64,000 nt of DNA from Actinomadura syzygii (GTDB lineage Bacteria > Actinomycetota > Actinomycetes > Streptosporangiales > Streptosporangiaceae): contig NZ_VSFF01000006.1 of assembly GCF_008085905.1 (NCBI RefSeq), forward strand, positions 496,001 through 560,000, read 5' to 3'. The stretch's first letter is position 1. The number at the start of each line of letters is the position of its first letter. Position numbers and translations under genes: made by a program. Shown here piece after piece: positions 1 to 8,924 of this stretch. The notes under the pieces were generated by a model that did no database searches, was not told the origin of the DNA, and saw only the letters and a list, made by a program, of their open reading frames with translations.

Positions 1-798
1 ATCGTCCAGTTGTGCGACCCCAGGCTGAGGGGCGTACGCACCCACGTCGTCGTTCTCCCGCAGGACGCCCAGGAGGCGACGCATTTCCGCCAAGGCCAGC
101 CGTCCCGTGTTCGAGATGGTCTCCAGCGCTTGCCTGGCCCGTCTTATGTCGGTGTCGATCGCGTAGGACGCGCCGTCCGCCTGCACCACGATGACGCTGA
201 CGTTGTGGGCCACGACATCGTGCAACTCACGGGCGATGCGCGCGCGCTCTGCGGCCATCGCCATCTTCACCTCGTTGTCGCGCTCCTGCTCCAGGCGAGC
301 CGCTCGTTCCTCTACCGAACGCAGGTACGCGCGACGTGTCCGCATATGCAGACCCAGGACCCACACCCCTGCGACCACCACCGCGAGGATGGTGAACGTG
401 GATTTCCTGGCGTTCGCGCCGGTCGGGTAACGGAAAGTCGCCATGGCCGCCCCCACTTCGCCGACCAATGCCGCCGCGATACCCCAGCGGAATGCGTAAC
501 TGGCAGTCACCGTGTACAACCCCATCAGGACGGCGACGTTCGCGGGCACGGGATTGACGCCCGCCAGGCATTGGACGCCAGAAATCAGCGCGACCACCAC
601 GAACACGGCACGCGGGTACGTCCGGCGCAGTACGAGCGGTGCGGTCAACGCGACCATCAACAGCGCGTACGTCCCCTTGGAAACCCCAAAGGGCTCCCTC
701 AGCAGATCGGGCAGGGAGAGGAGCACCAGCGGAGCCGCGAAGAACGCATCGACCAGCGGCTTCTCACCCCGCAGCCAGTCCCATGCGCGCACCACCAT
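1..798 (-). CDS. Sensor histidine kinase, HisKA_3 (NarL/DesK-type), 3' end outside window
   Basis: Membrane sensor kinase of a two-component system, running off the left edge, so only the first 266 residues are seen. Reading from an ATG at 798, residues 15-150 hold several hydrophobic segments (about 19-30, 43-57, 62-80, 85-121, 134-151), followed by a charged linker helix and the dimerisation/phosphoacceptor motif RELHDVVAHNV, with His193 as the expected phosphorylated residue. The ATPase domain and any response-regulator gene lie beyond position 1. It is divergent from the methyltransferase gene with a 109-bp shared promoter region. The motif identifies the family clearly; the signal sensed is unknown. 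Confidence 0.9.
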   Translation of the reverse strand, partial: MVVRAWDWLRGEKPLVDAFFAAPLVLLSLPDLLREPFGVSKGTYALLMVALTAPLVLRRTYPRAVFVVVALISGVQCLAGVNPVPANVAVLMGLYTVTASYAFRWGIAAALVGEVGAAMATFRYPTGANARKSTFTILAVVVAGVWVLGLHMRTRRAYLRSVEERAARLEQERDNEVKMAMAAERARIARELHDVVAHNVSVIVVQADGASYAIDTDIRRARQALETISNTGRLALAEMRRLLGVLRENDDVGAYAPQPGVAQLDD

Positions 799-907
799 GC
801 CGACAGGGTACGTAGCCGCAGCTCAGCCCTGGATCAGCCACAAGTAGTACGCCCGTCGGCCACAGGACGGACCGAACGGACGACCCACCCACGGTAACGT
901 CACCCTC

Positions 908-1921
908 GTGGACGCGTTGGTTACCGAGTGGCTGCCATGGCGCACCGCGATGGAGCGCGCGTTGTACGGGGACGGGGGCTTCTACCGTCGCGGCGAACGT
1001 CCCGCCGAGCATTTCCGTACGTCGGTGCACGCCTCCCCCCGGTTCGCTGCCGCCATCGCCCGCCTCCTGGTCGAGGTCGACGCTCTCCTCGGACGTCCAG
1101 ACCGGCTGGACATCGTCGACATCGGCGCTGGGTCCGGACGGTTGTTGAGCAACATCCTGGGGTGCGTCCCGTCCGACCTTGCGCCGCGGCTGGCCCCGAC
1201 CGCCGTCGAGATCGCGCCCCGCCCCGCCGACACCCCACTGGAGATCATCTGGCGCACCGACCTGCCGGACCGCATCACCGGCCTCGCCGTCGCGAACGAA
1301 TGGCTCGACAACGTGCCGCTTGACGTCGTCGAGCACACTCCCGACGGCATGCGGACGGTGCTCGTCCAACCATCGACGGGCGTCGAGCGGCCCGGCCCGG
1401 CCCCGACGGACGAGGACCGCGCCTGGCTGGACCGCTGGTGGCCCCTGCACGAGCCCGGCGACCGCGCCGAGATCGGCCACCCGCGCTGCGCTGCCTGGGC
1501 ATCCGTGATCGGACGCCTCTCCGGCGGTCTCGCCCTTGCTGTCGACTACTCCCACTCAGCCGACTCCCGCCCCGTGTACGGAACGCTGACCGGTTACCGG
1601 GACGGACTCACCGTCCCCGCCGTCCCGGACGGCTCCTGCGACGTGACCGCCCACGTGGCCCTGGACGCCTGCACAACCGCCGGAGAACGAGCCGGGGCCA
1701 CGTCCACCCTCCTGACCACCCAACGGAAGGCCCTGCGCGCCCTCGGCCTCACCGGCGTCCGCCCGGCCCTGTCCCTGGCCCACCAGAACCCCCGCGCCTA
1801 CGTCTCCGCCCTCTGCCACGCAGGTGAGGACGCCGAACTAACCGACCCCTCAGGCCTAGGCAGCTTCGGCTGGCTGGCACAGACAGTGAACGTCCCAATC
1901 CCCACCGCCCTAACCACCTAA
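908..1921 (+). CDS. SAM-dependent methyltransferase, MidA-like family
   Basis: Soluble class I methyltransferase of 337 aa starting at GTG. Motif I (VDIGAGSGRLL, about residues 70-80) binds S-adenosylmethionine. The later ANEWLDNVPLDVV segment (about residues 130-142) resembles the conserved NELLDALPV-type stretch of the MidA/NDUFAF7 family (DUF185). In mitochondria that family methylates an arginine of the complex I NDUFS2 subunit. An orphan NuoD (NDUFS2 homologue) lies about 4 kb away at 5867-7015, which makes a functional link possible but unproven. The substrate cannot be read from sequence. No operon partner on this strand. Confidence 0.75.
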   Translation: MDALVTEWLPWRTAMERALYGDGGFYRRGERPAEHFRTSVHASPRFAAAIARLLVEVDALLGRPDRLDIVDIGAGSGRLLSNILGCVPSDLAPRLAPTAVEIAPRPADTPLEIIWRTDLPDRITGLAVANEWLDNVPLDVVEHTPDGMRTVLVQPSTGVERPGPAPTDEDRAWLDRWWPLHEPGDRAEIGHPRCAAWASVIGRLSGGLALAVDYSHSADSRPVYGTLTGYRDGLTVPAVPDGSCDVTAHVALDACTTAGERAGATSTLLTTQRKALRALGLTGVRPALSLAHQNPRAYVSALCHAGEDAELTDPSGLGSFGWLAQTVNVPIPTALTT

Positions 1922-2053
1922 CTCCCACCCACGCACACACCCCCGCTCCCGCCTCCGCGCACAGGGAGGGACCGCTCGCGCGCGGGCGCGCGCAACACGC
2001 GACGGGACGTGCACGCTAGGGACGCGCGCAGGAGGCCCGAGTGGGGTGCGGGG

Positions 2054-3262
2054 TCAGCGTTCTACGTAGAGGGCCTCCAGGCCGCGTAGGACGAAGCCGG
2101 GCTTCCATTTCGGTTCGGTGGAGAGGCGTAGGTCGGGTGCTGCGCGTAGGACGGCCGCGAACGACTCCGCGAGTTCGATGCGGGCCAGCGGTGCGCCCAG
2201 GCAGTAGTGGATGCCGAGGCCGAACGTGATGTGCGGGTTCGGCTCGCGTGACAGGTCGAGACGGTCGGGCTCGGCGAACACCTCCGGATCGCGGTTGGCA
2301 GACGCGAACTGCAAAGCCACCTCAGCCCCACGGGGAATGTCGACCCCGCCGACAGTGATGTCCTCCAACACCCATCGCTCGAACATCGGCGCTGGGGTGT
2401 CGTAGCGGAGCAGTTCCTCAACGGCCGTCGGGACGAGTGAAGCATCGGCCCGGAGGCGCGCGAGCTCCTCCGGATTGCGGAACAGGGCCCACCAGCTGTT
2501 GCCGGTCGCGTTGACGGTGGCCTCGTGGCCCGCGTTCAGGAGCAGGACGCAGGTCCCGATCAGCTCGTCCTCGGTGAGCCGGTCGCCATCGTCCATCACC
2601 TGGGCCAGAGCACTGATGAGGTCGTCGCGCGGCTCGTTCCGCCGCGTGCGGGCGAGGTCGCGCAGGTAGTCGGAGAACTCCAGGGCGGCGCGGACGGCGG
2701 TGTGCTGCACCTCCTCTGGCGGGTTGAGCTCGTACATGCCGCAGATGTCGGCGGACCACGGGCGCAGCAGATGCCGCTCCTCCACCGGCACGCCGAGCAT
2801 TTCGGCGATCACGTTCACCGGCAGCGGCTCGGCGACCTCGGCGAGCAGGTCGCCGCCGCCCTTGTCCGCCAGCGCCCCGGCCAACTCCCCGGCGAGCCGC
2901 TGGATCGTCGGCCGCAGCTCCTCCACCATGCGTGTCGTGAACGCCTTGGACACCAGGCGTCGCAAGCGCGTGTGGTCGGGCGGCTCGAGGTCCAGCATCC
3001 CGGCGCGGACCAGGTCCCAGAACGGCTTGAGGAAGTCCGCCTCCGGCGCCTGGCCGAACTCCTCATGGCTCGCGATGTGGAGATACGTCCGTCCGAGGCG
3101 CCGGTCCCGCAGCAGCGCGTTCACGTCCTCGTACCGGCTGATCACCCATTGCCCGGTGGCCTCGTCGAAGAACACGGGCCGCTCGGCACGGAGCCGCTCG
3201 AACACCGGATACGGATCTGCGACGAAGTCAGGAGACCAGGGGTCATAGACCAACTCGCTCAT
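2054..3262 (-). CDS. Cytochrome P450
   Basis: Haem-thiolate monooxygenase of 402 aa, the usual size for a soluble actinobacterial P450. Visible landmarks are the I-helix oxygen-activating motif AGHEAT (244-249), the K-helix ExxR (Glu283-Arg286) and the haem-binding loop FGLGIHYCLG (347-356) with Cys354 as the axial ligand. Starts at ATG 3262. No ferredoxin, ferredoxin reductase or biosynthetic cluster is adjacent, so electrons must come from elsewhere and the substrate is unknown. It converges on the methyltransferase gene with a 130-bp GC-rich gap. Confidence 0.95.
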   Translation of the reverse strand: MSELVYDPWSPDFVADPYPVFERLRAERPVFFDEATGQWVISRYEDVNALLRDRRLGRTYLHIASHEEFGQAPEADFLKPFWDLVRAGMLDLEPPDHTRLRRLVSKAFTTRMVEELRPTIQRLAGELAGALADKGGGDLLAEVAEPLPVNVIAEMLGVPVEERHLLRPWSADICGMYELNPPEEVQHTAVRAALEFSDYLRDLARTRRNEPRDDLISALAQVMDDGDRLTEDELIGTCVLLLNAGHEATVNATGNSWWALFRNPEELARLRADASLVPTAVEELLRYDTPAPMFERWVLEDITVGGVDIPRGAEVALQFASANRDPEVFAEPDRLDLSREPNPHITFGLGIHYCLGAPLARIELAESFAAVLRAAPDLRLSTEPKWKPGFVLRGLEALYVER

Positions 3263-3550
3263 GTCTCGACGATATTCGCATTCGGCGAATCAGCCCACCG
3301 TCCAACGCCTCCCAACCATCCCCGGTGGACAATCCACAACAATGACGTGCCTGGATGAGCTGTGGGCCACACCGCCGTCGGCCCCCCACTCATTAGTCGC
3401 GAGCAGCAACGAATCGCACAGATGCCCCCTTTTAGGCTCCGTGTCGTTTGGGCGGTCGGCCCGCCTCCCCCCAGCGGCGGGCCGACCTGAATCCATGGTG
3501 ATGGGGCGCGGGGCAGTCCGGAAGTAGAACGTGGTTCTGTGGATAACCCG

Positions 3551-5080
3551 TCAGCGGGCCCAGCGGGTCGGGTCTCCGCCTCCGGCTCGGCGGGCGGCCT
3601 GGGCGCGGCGGGCCGTCGACTCGACGATGGCGCGCGCCTCGCCCAGCTCGCGGTCGGTGGCCGCGACCTGTACGGGTCCGGGAGGCGCGTCGACATGGAC
3701 GGTGGCCAGCCCGACGAGGCGCTGGAGAGGGTTCGCGGTGAGGCGGACGCTCTGTGCGCGCGCGTGGGCGATCACGTCGGTGCGGCGGCACGGCCAGCCG
3801 TGGCGGGTCACGAACACGACATCGTCGGTGCCGGCGCCGTCCGCACGGTCGATCGCCACGGCCCTGGACGAAGCAGCCACCAGAGGGACGGCGTCGACCT
3901 GCGTCCCGGGAAACACCTGCGAGACAAGGTGCATCGCGACGTGACGAGGCGCGACGGGCAGCAAAGTCGACGACAGGGCCTGCCGCTCACCCGCGTAGCC
4001 AGCGACCGTGACCTCGACCCGAGCCCAGCCCAGGCTCCGCCAGACCGAAGGCTCGATGATGCTGACGGCCTGGACGCGCCCCGGGGGCAGGGTCTGCATC
4101 CGGGTCTCCAGGAGGCCGTACCGCAGGCGTATCCCGTCCGGTGACATGGCGACCGTGAAGTTGGCGTACATCACCAGGGGGGCGATCACAGCGCGGATGA
4201 GCCCGAGCAGAACAGGAATGGTGACGGCCAGGATGCCGCCCTCTGCGTACATCACCAGGAACAGCACGGAGGCGAAGAAGAGCAGAACCGTGCCGAGGAC
4301 GGGCAGGCGCAGGATGAGGGACGCGAGCAAGCTTCCGAACGAGACATGCCAAATAAGCCGTTCAGGCGCCTCGGGCGTGTGACCGGGGAGCCCGGCGGCA
4401 CGAGCCAGAAGTTCGGCGCGCAGTTGTTGGGCGGAGTTACGTCCCAGATAGCGGAGCGCGATCTCGCTACGTTCACCGCCCGCCAACTCCACTCGCACCT
4501 CTGCCAGGGCGAAGACGCGCGTCACGAGCGGACGGACGAGGTCGATGGCCTGCATGCGCGACAACGGGATCCGGCGCTTGTTCTTGCGGAGCAGACCGGT
4601 CTCGACAACGAGATCGTCACCGTCGATACGGAAACGTAGAGCGAGCCACGTCCAAAGACCCGTCCCCACTGCAACGAACCCCACCGGGACGGTCACGATG
4701 ACAAATCGTCCAATCACCTCTGGAGTGAGCGCCAGGGTGATGCCGTCCCCTGTCTGGGTGAGCAGCAAAGGGAAGCCGAGCAGGACGAAGTAGACGATGA
4801 GAAAAATGAACGCGCGCAGTGGAGCCGTCGCCCAGTGCAGCCTGTGCGTGCCCTCGGAGAACCGGACCGGCGGACGGTAACCCGCATACGGAGGCTGAGG
4901 CGGCCCGTAGGGCGGACCCGGATGCGGGCCGGGCTGAGGTCCATGCTGAGGTCCATAAGGAGGGCGCGGACCATAGGGCGGCACAGGAGGACCATAAGGG
5001 CCGGGCGGTCCTGGCCGTCCATACGGACCGGACGGCCCATACGGACCGGGCGGGCCAGGCGGGCCGTAGGGGCCGTTCAT
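3551..5080 (-). CDS. PH domain-containing membrane protein (YdbT-like, bPH2 repeats)
   Basis: Membrane protein of 509 aa. An N-terminal tail of about 75 residues is made of Gly-Pro-Tyr repeats (GPYGPP units) and is probably disordered. It is followed by paired hydrophobic helices and repeated bacterial pleckstrin-homology-like modules (FRIDGDDLVVETGLLRK and MSPDGIRLRYGLLETRMQ segments). This is the architecture of the YdbT family, which normally works with a shorter YdbS-like partner. The start is ATG 5080 because this ATG overlaps the stop of the upstream gene as ATGA, implying translational coupling. In-frame sequence further upstream lacks the family's features. Role in the family is poorly known. 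Confidence 0.85.
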   Translation of the reverse strand: MNGPYGPPGPPGPYGPSGPYGRPGPPGPYGPPVPPYGPRPPYGPQHGPQPGPHPGPPYGPPQPPYAGYRPPVRFSEGTHRLHWATAPLRAFIFLIVYFVLLGFPLLLTQTGDGITLALTPEVIGRFVIVTVPVGFVAVGTGLWTWLALRFRIDGDDLVVETGLLRKNKRRIPLSRMQAIDLVRPLVTRVFALAEVRVELAGGERSEIALRYLGRNSAQQLRAELLARAAGLPGHTPEAPERLIWHVSFGSLLASLILRLPVLGTVLLFFASVLFLVMYAEGGILAVTIPVLLGLIRAVIAPLVMYANFTVAMSPDGIRLRYGLLETRMQTLPPGRVQAVSIIEPSVWRSLGWARVEVTVAGYAGERQALSSTLLPVAPRHVAMHLVSQVFPGTQVDAVPLVAASSRAVAIDRADGAGTDDVVFVTRHGWPCRRTDVIAHARAQSVRLTANPLQRLVGLATVHVDAPPGPVQVAATDRELGEARAIVESTARRAQAARRAGGGDPTRWAR

Positions 5081-5787
5081 AGCCCCATGCTCCGCTCCTC
5101 GCCCTTCTGGGCGAGGCGGTCGCGCAACTGGGCAGCCTCCCAGGCCCGTAGGCCGGGAATGGTGGCGTCCGTCGCCGCGGCCGCCGTGTGCATCCGGACG
5201 GTGGCGACACCCATCCAACGCTCCAGCAGCCCCGCTGTGACGTCCACGAACTGCATCCGCCCGTAGGGGACGACGATGAGCCGCTTCACCAGGACCCCAT
5301 GAGTCACGATGAGGTCGTCCGCACGCTCGGCGTATCCGTAGGCACGGCGGTCAAGCTCGGCCATCACCCATGTGAGAACGGCGCCCAGCACGACGGCAGC
5401 GACCCACATGGCGGCTGGAACCACACCGCCGTTCCGCCACACGATGAACCCGCCCACACCCCCGATCGGCACCGCCCACAGCACGGCAGTGAGCAGCCTG
5501 TGCCAGGCATGCCGACTGGAGATGCGCGACCATTGCAGGCCGCCCCCTGCCGCGAACGCCTGGTCCGCCTGGTAGGCGGGGCTCCCGGATGGATGCGGGT
5601 TCGGCGGATAATTCGCCGGTACCTGGCCCTGCCCAGCCGCTCCTTGTCCAGACACGCCCTGACCGGACGGACCCGGAGGTCGACCGCCCTGGCCCGGCTG
5701 CCCGGATGGCAGGGGCGGATACGCCGCATCCTGGGCTCCAGGATCGGCGGCGGGCTCGTAGGGCGGTTCGCCGTGGCTCGGATTCAT
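5077..5787 (-). CDS. PH domain-containing membrane protein (YdbS-like)
   Basis: First gene of a two-gene unit with the larger PH protein at 3551-5080. The 236-aa product has a Pro/Gly/Gln-rich N-terminal half (to about residue 90), two transmembrane helices (about 115-133 and 138-156) and a single bacterial PH-like module (DDLIVTHGVLVKRLIVVPY, then MQFVDVTAG). ATG 5787 was chosen because it opens the low-complexity tail and leaves a 79-bp divergent promoter region to the NuoD-like gene. The short YdbS partner plus long YdbT protein is a common bacterial pairing. Biochemical function unknown. Confidence 0.85.
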   Translation of the reverse strand: MNPSHGEPPYEPAADPGAQDAAYPPLPSGQPGQGGRPPGPSGQGVSGQGAAGQGQVPANYPPNPHPSGSPAYQADQAFAAGGGLQWSRISSRHAWHRLLTAVLWAVPIGGVGGFIVWRNGGVVPAAMWVAAVVLGAVLTWVMAELDRRAYGYAERADDLIVTHGVLVKRLIVVPYGRMQFVDVTAGLLERWMGVATVRMHTAAAATDATIPGLRAWEAAQLRDRLAQKGEERSMGL

Positions 5788-5866
5788 CGGGCCATAGTCA
5801 ACCGGAAAACGAGTACCGCTCGCCATGCGACGATGAGGCGGTGACCCGAGTGGCGAAGACGCGACC

Positions 5867-7015
5867 ATGACGACCGAACGCATCGTCGGTATCGGTGCGG
5901 GCGCCAAGGAGCTCGCCACCGAGGACATGACACTGAACATCGGCCCCCAGCATCCGTCCACGCACGGCGTGCTCCGGTTGAGGCTGACCCTGGACGGCGA
6001 ACGCATCTCGGCGGCCGAACCCATCATCGGCTACATGCATAGGGGCGCGGAGAAGCTTTTTGAAGTCCGTGACTTCCGGCAGATCATCGTGCTGGCGAAC
6101 CGGCACGACTGGCTGTCGGCGTTCTCCAGTGAGCTCGGCGTCGTTCTCGCCGTCGAACGGATGCTAGGCATGGAAGTCCCCGTGCGCGCCGTATGGACGA
6201 GGACGCTCTTGGCAGAGCTGAACCGCGTCCTCAACCACCTGATGTTCCTCGGCTCGTACCCACTGGAGGTCGGGGCCATCACACCCATCTTCTACGCCTT
6301 CCGTGAGCGGGAGGCGTTGCAGCGTGTGATGGAGGAGGTCTCCGGCGGACGGATGCATTACATGTTCAACCGGGTCGGCGGGCTGAAAGAGGAGCTTCCC
6401 GCCGGTTGGACGGCGCGCGCGCGGAGCACGGTCTCCGAGGTGCGTGCCCGCATGGGCGACATCGACGACCTCATCATGGGCAACGAAATCTTCCGTGCCC
6501 GGACGAGAGGCGTCGGTGTCCTCACACGAGAGCAAATTCTTCAGTACGGCGTGTCCGGGCCCATCGCACGCGCGTCCGGCGTCGACTTCGACCTCCGCCG
6601 GGACGAGCCGTACCTCGCCTACGGCGACCTCGACGTCCGTGTGGTCACCCGGACGGAAGGCGACTGCCTGGCCCGATTCGAGTGCCTCCTCGACCAGGTG
6701 CACGCCTCACTGGACCTCGCCGACGCCTGCCTCGACCGGCTGGCCGAACTCCCCCCGGGCCCCATCAACCAACGTCTTCCGAAGGTTCTGAAGGTCCCGG
6801 AGGGCCACACCTATGCCTGGACGGAGAACCCCCTGGGCATCAACGGCTACTACCTCGTATCGCACGGTGAGAAGACGCCGTGGCGCATGAAACTGCGGTC
6901 CGCGTCGTTCAACAACATCCAGGTCCTGACGGAACTGCTGCCGGGCAACCTGGTCGCCGACATGATCGCGATCCTCGGCTCGATGTTCTTCGTCGTGGGC
7001 GACATCGACAAGTAA
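5867..7015 (+). CDS. nuoD2: NADH-quinone oxidoreductase subunit D-like, orphan paralogue (NuoD2)
   Basis: Homologue of the 49-kDa/NuoD subunit, which with NuoB forms the quinone-reduction site of respiratory complex I. The signature GPQHPSTHGVLR (near residue 27) with the conserved quinone-site His is present, as are RTLLAELNRVLNHL and a C-terminal GDIDK. It is 382 aa, shorter than typical NuoD, and no other nuo gene is nearby. It is therefore an orphan copy rather than part of a nuo operon. One important change: the conserved LDYVS-type segment reads HDWLS here, so the quinone-contacting Tyr is Trp. Whether it enters complex I or a different quinone-linked complex is open. Confidence 0.9.
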   Translation: MTTERIVGIGAGAKELATEDMTLNIGPQHPSTHGVLRLRLTLDGERISAAEPIIGYMHRGAEKLFEVRDFRQIIVLANRHDWLSAFSSELGVVLAVERMLGMEVPVRAVWTRTLLAELNRVLNHLMFLGSYPLEVGAITPIFYAFREREALQRVMEEVSGGRMHYMFNRVGGLKEELPAGWTARARSTVSEVRARMGDIDDLIMGNEIFRARTRGVGVLTREQILQYGVSGPIARASGVDFDLRRDEPYLAYGDLDVRVVTRTEGDCLARFECLLDQVHASLDLADACLDRLAELPPGPINQRLPKVLKVPEGHTYAWTENPLGINGYYLVSHGEKTPWRMKLRSASFNNIQVLTELLPGNLVADMIAILGSMFFVVGDIDK

Positions 7016-7034
7016 CCGTCCGAGTGATGGAGAT

Positions 7035-7544
7035 TCAGGCGCGCGAGACGCCGTGGTCGCGCCGTTCCTCGTCCGGGTCCTTGGGCACGCGGCAGGCGTA
7101 CTCCAGGAAGAACGCGGCCCCGACCAGGACGACGGCGGCGAGGAACGTGCCGCCGCTGACGAAGAAGTCGTGGCGCGGGGTGGGCTTGTCGAGCGACGCG
7201 ACCAGGCTGGCGGCGAACCCCGCGAACACACCGGCGATGACCGCGGCGGCGTGGGCGCTGGCCTTGCCGAGGGCGGCGAGCCTCGCGACCGCCATCGGAT
7301 CCAGGGGCTTGGGCGCCGACTTGCGGTTCGCGTCCCGGCCGCGCCCCCTGTCGGGCTTGCGGCGGATACGGCGCAGGACGTTCAACCCGGTGAAACCCTC
7401 GCCGAGGGCCAGCAGCAGCAGCGTCGGGACGGCCGTCCACGGGAGCGGCGGCAGCGACACGTACGCAGAACGCATCACCGCCCAGGTGATCACCGTGATG
7501 ACGACCACGAGGGCGATGAGGAAGAGCGGGCGGGACGGTTTCAT
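7035..7544 (-). CDS. DUF3180 family integral membrane protein
   Basis: Last gene of the folate operon. The 169-aa protein has four predicted transmembrane helices (about 6-24, 35-52, 94-118, 130-150) with a basic cytoplasmic loop (RRIRRKPDRGRGRDANRK) between helices 2 and 3. Start ATG 7544 overlaps the folK stop (ATGA), so translation is coupled. The family regularly follows folK in actinobacteria, but I know of no assigned function. It converges on nuoD2 with only 19 bp between stops and no visible terminator. Confidence 0.85.
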   Translation of the reverse strand: MKPSRPLFLIALVVVITVITWAVMRSAYVSLPPLPWTAVPTLLLLALGEGFTGLNVLRRIRRKPDRGRGRDANRKSAPKPLDPMAVARLAALGKASAHAAAVIAGVFAGFAASLVASLDKPTPRHDFFVSGGTFLAAVVLVGAAFFLEYACRVPKDPDEERRDHGVSRA

Positions 7545-8128
7545 GCAGGCTGCTGCAGGGCCAGGTCTTCCCGGCGACGGCAGGTCGAAGGACCGCCCTC
7601 GGCCTGCTTGGCCTGGGCGAGGTCGCCGACGCGGCCGTGTCCGGGGAGGAGCACGTCCGGCTCGATGTCGGCCCACGGCACGAGAACGAACGCACGCTCG
7701 TGCGCGCGCGGGTGCGGGAGCGTCAGATCGGGGTCGTCGGACGTGATGTCACCGAACACGACGATGTCGATGTCGAGCGTGCGCGGCCCCCAGCGGACCT
7801 TGCGTTCCCGCCGCATCGACGTCTCGATGTTCAGTACTCGCTCCAGGAGGTTCTCCGGTGGGAGCCGGGTGTCCGCGACGAGCACGATGTTGAGGAAGTC
7901 GCCCTGCTCGGGGATCGTCTCGCCGGGCGGCGCGTAGGGGGCGGTTTCGTACACCGGGGAGAACGCCACGTAGTTCAGCCCGGGGGCGTCGAACAGCGCG
8001 TCCACCGCCTCCTGGATGTTGTCCAGGCGGTCTCCTAGGTTGCTGCCGATCGAGAACACGACCCGGTGCTCGACCAGCATGTGGCCGCCGGTGGCGGTGC
8101 GGTCGGGCATGCGGTCGGAAGCTGTCAT
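7541..8128 (-). CDS. folK: 2-amino-4-hydroxy-6-hydroxymethyldihydropteridine pyrophosphokinase
   Basis: HPPK transfers pyrophosphate from ATP to 6-hydroxymethyl-dihydropterin, the step before dihydropteroate synthesis. The 195-aa product shows the family motifs SIGSNLGDR near the N-terminus, SPVYETAPY, FLNIVL, and the diagnostic RWGPRTLDIDIVVFGD, whose aspartates bind the two magnesium ions, followed by LPHPRAHERAFVL. ATG 8128 overlaps the folB stop as ATGA. Cytoplasmic. It is part of the coupled unit folP, NTF2-like, folB, folK, DUF3180. Confidence 0.97.
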   Translation of the reverse strand: MTASDRMPDRTATGGHMLVEHRVVFSIGSNLGDRLDNIQEAVDALFDAPGLNYVAFSPVYETAPYAPPGETIPEQGDFLNIVLVADTRLPPENLLERVLNIETSMRRERKVRWGPRTLDIDIVVFGDITSDDPDLTLPHPRAHERAFVLVPWADIEPDVLLPGHGRVGDLAQAKQAEGGPSTCRRREDLALQQPA

Positions 8129-8490
8129 GGGCGACTCCTCCTGATCTTCACGGCCACGTCCGTGAAGGGGTGCGGGACCGGGGCGCTCGGCTTGTGGACG
8201 GTGATCTCGACCTCCGTCACCGCCCTGTCTTCCAGACATATCTTCGCCAGCCGGTCGGCCAGCGTTTCGAGGAGGTCGACGGGCTCCCCCTCCACGACGG
8301 CGACCAGTCGACTGGCGAGCGTTCCGTAGTCGACGGTACGGGACAGGTCGTCCGCGGCGGCGGCGGGGCGGGTGTCGAGTCCGAGGACGGCGTCAACGAC
8401 GAACTCCTGCCCCAGCTCACGTTCGGCGGGCAGGACGCCATGGCGTCCGCGCGCGCGCAGACCGCGCAGTTCGATGTGGTCGAGAGTCAT
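8125..8490 (-). CDS. folB: Dihydroneopterin aldolase
   Basis: Cleaves 7,8-dihydroneopterin to 6-hydroxymethyl-dihydropterin plus glycolaldehyde. The 121-aa length is typical. Visible landmarks are the N-terminal DHIELRGLRARGRHGVLPAE strand, VDYGTLASRLV, the helix with ETLADRLAKICLE, and the C-terminal VEITVHKPSAPVPHPF segment carrying the catalytic Lys region. ATG 8490 overlaps the preceding gene's stop (ATGA). Neighbouring folK and folP supply the next two steps. Confidence 0.97.
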   Translation of the reverse strand: MTLDHIELRGLRARGRHGVLPAERELGQEFVVDAVLGLDTRPAAAADDLSRTVDYGTLASRLVAVVEGEPVDLLETLADRLAKICLEDRAVTEVEITVHKPSAPVPHPFTDVAVKIRRSRP

Positions 8491-8924
8491 TCTTCCTCTG
8501 CATCCACGACGTTGAGGACGGGGGATCCGTGGTGGAGCAGCAGCCGCCATTCCCCGTCCGCCCGTACGAACACGTTCGTGGCCACGATGCTTCCTCCTGC
8601 GAGAAATCCGGCCTCGGTGTCCTCGTCCGCGGTGAGGATGTTCTCCTTGCAGGTGACCACGGCGTGATCGCCGTAGACGTCTGTCTCGATGTCGGTCAGT
8701 ACGAACTGGATGTACGTCGTGTTGGCCATGATGAGGGCCCAGGAACGGAGCACCTCTTCGCGTCCGCGCAGCATCGTCCAGCCTGGGTGCACGCAGGAGA
8801 CGCCTCGCGCGTACTCGCCGTCGGCCCACACGTCGGACATGCGGTCGAAGTCACCGGCCTCGAACGCGGCATAGAACTCGGCGTGGACTTCGTCCACGTC
8901 AGCACGGTTCACGGCACGGCTCAT
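8487..8924 (-). CDS. NTF2-like (SnoaL/DUF4440-type) protein within the folate operon
   Basis: A 145-aa alpha+beta-barrel protein of the nuclear transport factor 2-like superfamily: a helical start (VHAEFYAAFEAGDFDRMSDV), a conserved Trp/Gly/Arg region (PGWTMLRGREEVLRSW) and alternating strands ending in GEWRLLLHHGSP. It sits between folP and folB with ATGA overlaps on both sides, so it is made in step with the folate enzymes. No catalytic motif is evident. A structural, protective or pterin-binding role in the pathway is inference from position only. Confidence 0.85.
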   Translation of the reverse strand: MSRAVNRADVDEVHAEFYAAFEAGDFDRMSDVWADGEYARGVSCVHPGWTMLRGREEVLRSWALIMANTTYIQFVLTDIETDVYGDHAVVTCKENILTADEDTEAGFLAGGSIVATNVFVRADGEWRLLLHHGSPVLNVVDAEEE

